DNA from: Alligator mississippiensis
Lineage: Eukaryota > Chordata > Crocodylia > Alligatoridae
Reading direction: 5' to 3'
Assembly: GCF_030867095.1 (NCBI RefSeq)
Contig: NC_081833.1
Coordinates: 75,335,395 to 75,399,394, forward strand
DNA length: 64,000 nucleotides
The notes under the pieces were generated by a model. That model had not been told where the DNA came from, did no database searches, and was given only the letters and a program-made list of their open reading frames with translations. Each line of letters begins with the position of its first letter. Positions within the stretch are counted from its first letter, which is position 1. The position numbers were made by a program, and so were the translations under genes. Below, piece by piece: positions 48,642-60,600 of the stretch.

Positions 48642-51600
48642 TAAAAAGACTTTAGAGATGACATTTCCTCCAGACACCCCAAGTAGAGAAATTATGCACT
48701 TTCACATCCACAAATGTCAATGGCCCTCACTCCTGCACCTGTGATGCCTGAAGGACCTACAACGTGCACAAAAAAACCCCATCAACAATCTTCCAAACAG
48801 TCACCCTAGCAGCCTGCTGTCAAAATCGCTGGGAGCTGTGCCACAATATATTTACTTCACTTGTAAGGGTAGAACCAGCATGGGACATTTGTGATCCTGG
48901 CAGCTGTGAAATGCCCTGGAGTTCAGTACCCAAGTTTAGAACAAGGAGGACACAAAAGAAGCAATGCAGCAACTGAGTGTGGCTTAGAACAGAAAAATAA
49001 GCAGGCAGGAAGCACGAAGGCACCACATTTCTAGTAAAGCCAATGTAATCATTCTTAGAGAAAGAGTGGTCATCTTTCACCTAGTTCAGCTCCTGACCAC
49101 TGTTTCCTTTTCTCTCAATGCATCGCCTAGAAAAACTCTCTCATGGCATTTAGACAGTGAAGGGCACTAGGTTTCCCACATTGTGCACCGAGATCCATCC
49201 CATCAACTTAATGCAACTCTTCAAATGGCGCAAACAAACTAGAAGAATGGTCAGACTTTATTAGGAAAAGCTGCTTAACAGTAAGGGGTACCGAGTACAT
49301 TTATATATATTAAAACAAATATCTATAACATATATTAAGACAAAAAGCCAACCCCCTGCCACGACATAAGAGTCTCTTATCATCGCCTTGGCCTGGCACT
49401 GACTTTTATACAGAGGTGCTGAAATACCAACCTCCTGCCTTTATGCTACAGACTCTACAGTTCTTACACATCACTGCCTCAAAGAAACAGCTAGTTAAAA
49501 CAGTGTGCAGTGATGCACCAGGATTTTAAATGCCTCCTTAACAGGGTTATTACCCCAGGTGAGAGACACCTGGATGTGCCTGGTAATGGGGAAAACAGAC
49601 TCAACTGGGGGGGTTGGTTTCTGTTACCTTACTGTACTCCTCCCAGGAGTTGCTCCAAGTCCAGTAGTGAGCCTTGTAAAGCCCAACTCTTACTGCCATC
49701 ATCTCGTTGCCACGGTAATAGAATATCGGCCTGACGGGGAAGCAAAGGGAGAGGGGGGGAGAAGTACAGCTGCATGAGAAATGCGATGTGCCCAAACAAG
49801 CGCTTCGGCAGGCGCACTGATAAGGGAGACAAACACTTTAATGGAGTCTGACTTCCGATCCAGCTATCAGTCAGGAACAGGCTGCCTTCTAATCGTCTCC
49901 ACTGCAAGGTTTTCAATTAACATTTTTTAAAGTGTTCATCAAGTTGAGAGCTCACACTGCGCACGAATGAAACATTATACAACTCGGCTGCCAGCGATTG
50001 TTAATCCTTGAACTATCAGACCCTGTAATTTCCTATAGAGCTTGACGATTTAAACACCAAATGTCTCAGAAGAGTGTGTGTGCACGCGCGTGTGATGGGG
50101 ACTCACAGGCTGTGCGATGCTTGGTCTCCTGTTTGTGGCTGGTGGCACAGCGCAACGGCAGGAGGCTGCGAGCTGTTACTGTCACACAGGTGGGCTGGAG
50201 AGAGGTGGCAGACAGGGGATGTCCTCTCAGGTGCCACAGTGCTCTGCAGTGCTATCACAGGAGGCTTCAGTTGAAAAATACCCTATGCCCACCCATTTCC
50301 TCCTCAAAAAGCCTCGCCAAGTTGGCTGAAGGCAGCCCAGAACACCACTTTTTTCCCCAGGGGTCCACTGCTCTCACACATCTGCTAAGCAGAGTCCATC
50401 CTCAGTGCCCAAAGCAATCCCCTCCTCTCCCTAGGTTTCACTGCCAAAGAACTCTTATTCTTGGCACAAAAGGCAAGGCAGGCCCATGACATTTTGTTAC
50501 TGAGCTGTACTGTCTACAGGAGGCAGGACTGATTGCTGGCAGTGTTTCTCACCCAAGGACCGCAGACTCAGTCAGCCCTTCCCAGCTGTTTAATGCTGGT
50601 AATACAATACAGTCAGAAGCGTGGTTCTCATTTTTAAGGTGTTTTGCCTTATCTTAAGCTCAGAATCCCTAGCCAGCAAGAACCGTTCAGCCGCAGGGTG
50701 CCACCATGAAGAATATTGTTTAAATGGAAGGGCAAGGTTAAAAAAAAACACAAACCCTCTCAACTTGAAGCATGGGAGTGGTTGTGGATCCCTTCTGTTT
50801 CAAGGCTAAAGTGCGGTCTCCCTCGCAGGCACCTTACACAATGAGCCTTCTGCCCTGTGCAACTACAACTTGCTTATGAATGAAGGAAGCAATGCTGCAC
50901 ATCAGGGAAGGTCCAGGCCTGCATTCCCGACATACCTAAACTTCCCCTGGGATCTAGAGAGGTTTAAAGAACATAGATCTGGGCTGAAAACATTCAGAGC
51001 AGTGAAGTTTAAACAGAACAACCAGATCTGTCCTCCCTCACTCTCAACACTCATGTTTTGAGAAGCTGTTACGTGCTTTGGTTTAGGAAGAAGCAAGTCC
51101 TTTTTTCTTCAAGCAAACAAAATATTTGCTATCCTTCTTCCACCTCTGTTGTTCCTGCTTTCTTCCCTAAAAGGAATGCTAAATCCTAACCCATTAAAAA
51201 AATAACACAAATGGAATTTTTGCCTTTGGAAAATTTGGTTTTCCAATTAAATCTGGGGACAGAGATGTTTATTGTGTGCACTGAAAAAGGCAGTTATTAC
51301 CTTATAATCTGTGTTACAATAAGGTGCTTAAACCAATTAAAAAATAAAATCTTCAACAGACTTCAATTACCGCTGGTAGCAACATTTCATAGCCGGCCTA
51401 CACCTAGCAATATCCTAGACCAGCTGGCGGCTGAACTTCTGGTGCTCTGTGCAGGGGCTTTCTGCTTTAGTGGGCACACAATTTGCTTTACTGAACAATG
51501 GCTCAAGTCCAATATGTAAGGAGAACCCTGAGAAGCATCTCTCTGCCTTTTCTATGCGGTCTCTGCCCTCCCTGCTCTGATCCATCAGGTCTTGTCATTA

Positions 51601-54600
51601 AAATTACAGCTGAGCCCCAGGGAGCGAGTCAAAAATGCTCACTACTACACTTTAATACCACACAACTAGGACCTACCCCCGGCTGGTCACCTCCCAGGTC
51701 TCCAACTGAAGTCTAAAGCTGAGGTTCAACCCTACAAAAGGGTGCAGACGCACAGATCTTTAGGTGCACATGAAATGTCAGCCAAGTTCCTCTCCAGGAT
51801 CAAAGCCTTCAGTTGTAGGCTCTTTCACTTCTGGCTGTGCTCAATGAAGGGCTCGGTACACTCTTGGATGCCACAGTAATAAAATACTACCGCATCCTTT
51901 CCCCCAGGTTAGAGTTCATAGGATTTACCCTTACTGCAAGCTTATGTGCCTCCAGAGATCCATGCTAACCCCCATGACACTTGCATCTACCCGTGAAATC
52001 CATTACAAGGCAATATGTCAAATGTCAGGAAATCCCACTTGGCTAGCTCCAGCAGAGAATTGAGAGAGAAAGGAAATTGTTGCTGCTCACTCCGATTCAC
52101 CCACAATGCACTGCTCCCATTCTAAAAATAATGGGAGGAAGTTTAGAAACAAACAAACAAACAAGTCCCGCACCCGTCCAACAACCCAAGAGCGGCAGAC
52201 GGGAGCCGCGAGCTCTGTACTCCTAACTAACCTGTCAATTAGCTTGCCCTGCAGGACAGCAGGTAGAAGGTCAACGCCGTCAATCTGTCTGTCATCGGGA
52301 AGCTGCAATCCTGCCAGCGAGAGGCTGGTGGTGAAGAGATCCATCACGCTGCCCAGCTGATGACTCACCTGAAAGCAATGAGACAACAGAAGAGGCATTT
52401 GCAAAGACCTTTCACGTAAACTTGAGCCTAGGTTCTCAATTGTTGTTTCTGTTCCTGTTTGAACACCGCCTTTCCACACGCCATGCTTGGAGCACAGTCC
52501 TGCTCCCAAGGAAGTCATTTGCAAAGCTGCTTGGGGCTGAAACAGGCCCTTGCTCTTTTCATGGGATTTTTTCCTACGGATCTCGCTCTCTCTGTTAAAC
52601 TTCTCCTTTGATTTCTTAGATCACTGAGAAGTCATGCTGTAAGTGACCTCAAGCGATCATCTAGTCCAGTGGTTTTCAACCCGTGGTCTGCAGACCCCTG
52701 GGGGCCACAGACTACATCTAAAGGGTCTGTGAAAGATGCCTGTGATCAATCAAAAGTATGTGAATAGCTACACTTACCATTCAAAGAGGTCTGCACCTCT
52801 ATTCAAACTTTTTTAGGGGTCCACAAGTGAAAAAAAGGTTAAAAACCACTGATCTAGTCCAACCAGGGATCAAATCTGCAACGTTGGTGTTGATTCCCTT
52901 TCCCCCACATTTCACCCAATATCCACGCACACAATCTGGAGAGGCCCACTGCCCTACCCCATTTGCTTAGGCAAACGATGATTCATTTTCAGACTGAATC
53001 AGCCTGAAAACATCCAAGGACTGTTGATCTGGGGTATTTTTAACGTTTATTTTATTAGTGGAGAAATGTTTTTGGCTCTGGCAGCCTGTTGTAGGTTTTC
53101 TACTTTAACTGGAAGCTATATTCAAGATCTCTCTCATTAATTTTTTTAAAAAAGGAAACCAGCTCATCCTATACGATCTGTGCGCTGACGGGTTTCCTTC
53201 CAACTGATTTCTCCCCCACAAGCCATTTGATCATTCTGGGCCTTGCTACTGCATTCAGAGATGATCACGACCCTCGGGACATGGAATTAACCAACGTTAC
53301 GCAAACAGATATCTTCAGTCAAGTGAAAAGTGAGCAAACGCACACTCGGCTCTAAGATGCGTCAGTACCAGATGGGACACAGAAGAACCTCTTCATCCAT
53401 GCTGCAAGTTCTAAGATGAGGACTCATCTGGTACAATGCAGCACACTTATCAAGTGGAGAAAAATGCTGCCTTTTCCACTCTAAGCAGATTTACAAGTTC
53501 TACCAATATGCCAGGGAAATACTGATACACCGGTTACAATGCTATGACTGGGGACCTACTGACATCATGGTGAGACCATGGGTTTTTCATGGCCCAAAGA
53601 GCTGATTTTGTGGGCATTTCATGACGAGTGGCGGAGGGCACATCACTCAGTCTACCTCACTACTGTTTTGGGTTTTTTTGGTTCATTTCCCAGGGAAATC
53701 ACAGCCAATGCATGATTTTCTGGCAATCACAGACAATGCTGTTTTTCACAAAATCTCCAAAACCACGATCGAGGCAGGTCCCTACCTACGACCATCCCTC
53801 CCTAAATCTTGCTTTATTCTTGAGTATTTCTGCTATTAACTCACAGAAGCCCTGTTACAGAGGTGATGCAAAAATGCTTATATCAAAACTTTAACACATT
53901 ATAAATGAATTTCTGCAGCACATCAGCTCAGTCATTTGATGGTCCTGTGCCCTACTAAGGGAAAGCAAACCTTTTGTTGAGATTCTAGACCTCCTTCTGG
54001 AATTGACTGGTTGCCCTAATGCTTTGAAGGGTCCCCCCTTTCTGCTCCCAGCAATCTCCCTCTTTTCAAAACGCAGCTTGGCTGGTGAGCTATCTTTTGC
54101 CAACCCCTCTGACAGAGTAGCCATGCCTCCCATCCTTCCATGCCAAAGGAAAAGCCAATCCTTACAAACACTTCCCGCCAGGCCATGTCACCAGTGAGGC
54201 TACTCATGGTAACAGGCACTAGCCAGGGACCATGGAGAGCATGCAGGACTAGACTTTGAGTAGGCTGCTTGTCTGGTCTGCGCACTTTGGAAAGAGTTGC
54301 ATGCACCGCAAGTGGACACAAGGAAAGCTCTCCTCTTTCAAAGAATATATCCAGCCGGATGCTGACAAGGCTGATCTGCTCCGCGCATCTGGATGCTTTG
54401 CCAAGTTTAGGAGCTGAGAGGTTAATAAAGAGGGTATTTGGCAGATGAAGTAGTTATTAACATGTCCGCTCTTCATGTGGTCCCTCAGCATCAGGAACCA
54501 AAAGGATCACTGGTATTTAAGACATTTTGTAATTAGGCTTTAACAGTTTAAGACAAATCCAGAAATCACTTTTCATGTTGTCACTTCAATCCCCTCCCTT

Positions 54601-57600
54601 CAATCCGTAGGCTGAGGCAGCGAGAGCAATAGGCAGGCTGAGACCCACATCTCTGCTATTTCCTCCTTTATACCCTGCATTATGACAGCCCTATGGGGCC
54701 ACCACCGACTTGTTGTACTGGCCCTTTTTAAGCATAACCAGATGTAGATGACTCTCTTTAATCATCCAATTACGTTCATGGTCTCAGACAACGTCCTTCC
54801 AAGAAGCAGAGAAAACTTCTTAAGAAAATTAAATGCCCATGCCACAGCCACTTGGATTTATCTGTGCTCTGCAGCACCACATTGAGGAAAAAAAGAAGAA
54901 AAGAAAAAGGTTAATATTTATATAATCTTTGAAGTATTTTCAGAGAAAAATAAAAAAATTACCATTTTCTCCTGTCAACAGCACTCTTTCATTGCAGTCG
55001 CCTTTCCCATTTTTTTTTTCAAAAAGAAAAAGAAAAATCCAGAGAGAGTAACAGCCCAGAGAAAATAAATAATATATAAAAAAAAGAGTGAGATCAGATA
55101 TTCCTCGTATCAGTAAGGAACAGCCGGTATTACGCACGTAAGAACAGCTCCCCCTCCCCCCTTTTTTTTTTTAATAAACTCTCAGTGTACACACACCGTC
55201 TTTAAGAAAATGAAATCCTTTTGCTGTGGGCCACGTCGCAGGAAGAAATAGTCACCACTGCTGTTATCAGCGCTTTCAAGCTTTAACTCTGAATCAAAGG
55301 CGACAATTAATAAAGTCGCCCCCGCCAGGAATGGAAAGGAGGAAAGCTAAATATTTGAAACTGGGTGAACAAATGTCAGGGTGTTTTTAAATAAAATCCT
55401 TTTACAGTTATCACAGCGAGCAGACCTGATATCCCTGTCTAATTCAATTTCAATTTGCGCCCCACGGGAGATAGTGAAGAAAAGGTTGCAATGCTGTCTT
55501 TGGGTTGATATGTTCTTTTCTCCTTCAGGGAGCAGGAACTGGGGGTGGGGGAGAGGGAGGACGGGGGGGGGGGAAGCACAGACAGAGAGTAGGAGAAGGA
55601 TTCAAATACCAGCAGAATATGAATTTCTTCTAGCTGGATCCTTCCAGAAGGCAGACGTGATGCAGGGAATGTTTAAAATGTTGGCTTGTTATGAATTCAC
55701 CTGGAAAATACAGCCAGGGGAAGGAAACTACAGAAAGGGTGTTTGTGTGTGAATAAACATGCCAAATGGGGGACCTAAAGCAACTGAATTTTGAGACCAA
55801 CAGCAGCAGCAGACTCCAGCGGCATCCCCTGCCTCTGGACCCCAGCTGTAAATCAGCTGGCTCTGCCGGCTACTAGCAGAAGCAGCCACAATCCTGCCAC
55901 TTGCTTTTCTTTATAAACTTCTACATATCATTCCTATCCCTTGCAGCAAACAGGCCTAGTACAACACAGAAGGCTCCTGTTTGGGAAGAATGAAAACGCA
56001 CTGCTGACCGCCATCAATGTCACGAGCTTCCCAGCAAAGAACTGGTTCCTATTGTATGGGGCAGCTAAAGCACTGTGCGACTCCAGTGCCTGATAACAGG
56101 ATAGCGGAAGACACTTAACAGTGGGTTTGAATGCAACCTTCCACATTCAACAAGAACAAAAATGATCCCTGGCTCATAGCAGTTTGGCCACCTCCAAGAA
56201 AAAGCCACTAAGTCTTTTGCAACCAAAAACATGGGCAAATTACATTAGATTTGCAATGGAACACGGGCAAATTATGTTAGCTTTGCAATGCAGGATGCAA
56301 GTCTGTAGCTTCCACATATGACATAGAAAAGAAACAAGAACAACGTAGCAGGAACTCTGTGACACTTCACCTCGCATGCCTAGAGAAGACGGCTGCAGAG
56401 AAACGACTAGGTACTAGAGCACACCTGCATGGCACTGTAACAGAAGACAATGGCAGACCAACACTACCCAGAAGTCTAATGTAACATGGAACCTCTCCCC
56501 AATGGTCAGCACCAGTTTTGGTACCAGAATGCAGGAACCTCAGTTCCAAGACCAATTTTTGGCTCATACCAGCTACATTGTATTTAGAGTCACCCATGGT
56601 ATCACTTTCATTGCATATTGTAGGCCATAGCTCTACAAGACAGCCTCAACCCCAACAGATGTCCAAGCCAAACACCTCCATGGAACCACCGGGCACTTTC
56701 CTGAGCTGGGGACAAAGTGAGGAATGAAGTGCCTGCTTAACTTTGGGCACGTACTTAAGTGCCAAAGTCATTAAATCAGATCCCCAGGTGCAGATCAGCC
56801 CTGTAAGATGTAAGCGAGGACTTAGAGTTAACTGTGTGATTAAGTGCTTTGATGAATAGGAGGCCCTGTGAACATACCTCTGGTACCTGATGACACTCAG
56901 CTGCCCCATTTTTCGCTGCACATACATGGTTGATCATGAAGATTCAGAACCAGGATTAAGCTTTTGCCTACAACTGTAAACATTAGCTACTTGCCCCGCT
57001 GAACAACAGAGAACACTTCCCATGTCAGCAACTTGCTACACCACACACGCACAATCACCGTCAGACCCGCCTCATCATGTTACTGTTAAACTGTTTCCTC
57101 ACTCCTATTAACCCTAGGGTTATTACAAGAGAAAGTATTTTACATTTTGTATTTCCTTATCCCCATTTCTGACAGACATTTGCTTTCAGCACTTTATTTG
57201 CTTCAGACAGTGGAAATCAGGAGTCCACTTCAGTTTCATGCTGCATTCAAGGCTGTCGTGCTTGGCTGGCAAAGACTTTGTGGAAAGGTTTAAATTCAAA
57301 TAAAAAACACTGTTTTCATTTCCCATTAAAAAAAATTATGAAAATATTCCTATTTGACTTTTCAAAACCTTTAAAATGACAAAACCAAAACTCTTCTTGT
57401 GCCCTTGCCCTAAATTTTAGGTCTCATTATCTGATAGAATCTTACTAAATATGCACTGTGAATTATCTTTATCCTAACTTAATCACAGAATCATAGAAAA
57501 GATCAGGGTGGCAGGGCCTTCAGGAGGACATCTACTCCAACCCTCTCAAGGCAAGATCATCCTAGTCAAGTGTTTGTCTAACTGGTACTTAAAAATTTCC

Positions 57601-60600
57601 AAAGATGGCGATTCCGCAGCCTCCCTAGGTAACCTGTTCCAGTGCTGAAACACCCTCATAATTGAGAAGTTCTTCCTAAAAAATATAATAAAGCTGTTGT
57701 AACAGACTATGGCTTCCTATAACCAGAGTCCTGAGGAAGGATGGTTTACATTCAAAAGCTTGCCTAACTTTATCCCAACTACATAGTTGGTTCAATAAGA
57801 GATAGCACCCTAAGAAATCCTTGCCTCTAGCATGACTAGAAAAATATTTTGCAATCTTCAGCACAGAGTCCAGTAACTCAAGTATTGCTTCCTTCTGGAA
57901 ATAAAACCCCCTTGAAAACAGGAGGGAATGCTTCTTATGTATCAGGAGTGATGTCTGCTGGAGAGTTGATTGAACATTTCTTTAGTGAATATTGGACAAT
58001 TTCCTGTACAGGCTGCTATTAGCACCTGGGGATTAGTTTATCGGGAGCATCATTTTAATTGGCGTGCAGACAGGAAGCAGCAACACCTCCCCAGGTCAAA
58101 CGCAAGACTGTGAGGGTCACATCATCTGGCACTGCAGGACAAAGAATGCATCCAGGCAGCATACTTCCCTGCTACAGAAGGACATACAGAAGGAGCAGGT
58201 GTGCCCTGGCCTTCTGAATGTTTAAATATATAATCTACAAAAAGTGATCCAACAAAAACAGATGGGTCAAACAGTCTACAAGGTCAGAAAAGTCAAATCC
58301 CTTGGCGTTCAGGAAAAAAAAAAAATCTGATCACATACTTCTACATGCAAACTGGCAACAGTGAAATTAACTGACTCACTGCACAAATCAATCAACTCTG
58401 TTTGAGCTAGACTCCAGAATCTGACACAGAGATTTCACTGAGAGTTTTTATAGGCAAAATGTGCCTATAACCCAGGGGAATTATTCTGCTTACAGAAAAG
58501 GGACTTCAGACTGCACCTGAAACTGTTAGGACCAGACACCCACCTGTCCTGCAGGTATACGGCCAGGCCACCATGCAATAGCTGGCTCTCTCATGCCACC
58601 TTCAAACGTTGTCTGTTTTCCGCATAGAAAAGGCCCATTGCTACCCCCTAAAAAGAGAGGATAATTGAGAAACATTAAAAGGTGCCAACAGCATATTTTA
58701 AAAGGGTACCAAATAGGAGTTTTTGAAACCAGCATTTTAAAATAATTTTATTTTGTGGATCAATATAGTCTAACTGGCACATGTGGCATCACTTTGATTG
58801 CCTTCCTTTAAAATAAGGTTTTAGGATAGACTTTCCTGCTGCTCTGTAGCTATTTCTGCAGTGGACAACCCGATTAACAGACACTGCAAATATGAAACAA
58901 ACCAATACTATCATTTTTGTCCATTTTGTTTTACTCTAACAGTGTTAAATCTGCCTTGTGGCCAAAGGAGGTCAAATTTTCCAGACAGATGTGTTATTTT
59001 TCTAGTATCCCATTACATTTTAGGGGTTTTAAATGATATAGACATAAAGACGACAAATAAGATTATATTATGTTTCCCCCAAAAACCTCTGATCAGAGAC
59101 AACGACTGGTTTGCAGCGACACTCCTTTCATCCCCAGCTTTGCAGTTAAGCTGGCTGAGGAACAAAGCAGAAAGGTTGCCCAGGGTCACAGAGTGTCAGT
59201 GAGATTAGAACTCAAGAACCTCACAGCCTTATGGCCTGGTAGCTCCTGGACTGCAGATCTCCAAACAGAGAGGGAAAAAAACTATAAAATCAAGTTTGCA
59301 ATGGCTGTACCTCAGGGAAACAAACTTATAAACAAAAAGGAAATCTGTGAAGAGAAGAAAACCTGTTCATGACAGGGAATGCTTGTTCCTCCTGCTGTTT
59401 CTTTGTAAGAACTGAAGAGAACAGGATGCTTGCATTTTTTATAAACTATTCAGAAAAGTCAGATATGCATTTGGAAATGGGGATCTAATTCGTCTTCCTA
59501 ATTAACTAATATAGAAGGCTTAGCAGTTCGTTGTACATCTCCCTCCAGCACGCACAATACAAGTGATAGATGTAAAAACTAGCCAGCAGGCAGCTAAATG
59601 ATGGCTAACTGTAATCCTAAATAAAAACCCCTACCCATCAGCACTGGGGCCTGGAGTAGAAGGGGACTTGTGTGTGAGCATGTCTGAGCTTCAGAAAGTT
59701 ACCCAAACCTCAATGGTGCAAAACCAAAACCCAACACGGGAGTCTTCGTTTTCCAACTCTGGGACTGTTCAAATCTGGGCCCAAGTTTCCCAGCTCCAAC
59801 TGAGCTTTGTCCTCTACACACCTACCCTGTTTAGGAGCTGAAATGAGGGCAGCCCCATTATCAGATGTGAAAAACACAAACGTGTTCTTGCTGATGCCCA
59901 GCTTCTGAAGGTGTTTTAGGATTTTTCCAATGCTGTCATCAATTTCTCGCACAGCATCTCCATACCTGAGAAAGAAGCAGTTATGAACATTTAAGACAGT
60001 GAAGGAAAGAAGGAGAGTTTAACACAAGGTAATGCACTACAATAAAACACGGCATCTTTAGAATACACAACTAATGCTTGTGCTGGAGAGGGAAATAATT
60101 TACCCACCCATCAGGTAGGTAATGAAAGTTTGCCAGTGTCATTGTATAACTTATGCCTCTTATCTGAGGAAGGCAACCTCTCTGGGATATTAAAGCCCTT
60201 TGAGTTTGCTCAGATCTGAGCCACTCTTGGACAGAGACCAGCAATTGAGATAAATTAAACCATATGGCTCCCAGACATACGCAAAGGCCACTTTGCTCTG
60301 AGCTAGAGGCTAATAACATTATTTTGCTTATAGATGCTAGCTGGAAATTACAATCTCAAAACTGAGGCCCGCTACACGCACAGGACTACCCTTCCCCTCC
60401 TGAAAATTGACGTTTCCAAGACACAGAGCCTGTTTGCTGTTCTGATTTACAAGCTTTTAACCCAGGCACTAATCAACACTAGACCAGCAGCCTTCCCAAA
60501 GCATCCCTTCCATATACAGCATTTCAGTACTCACACAACGGGCAAGGGAACGTCAATCTTCCCCACATATATGTCACCATATTTTTATTTCAGATAATAA

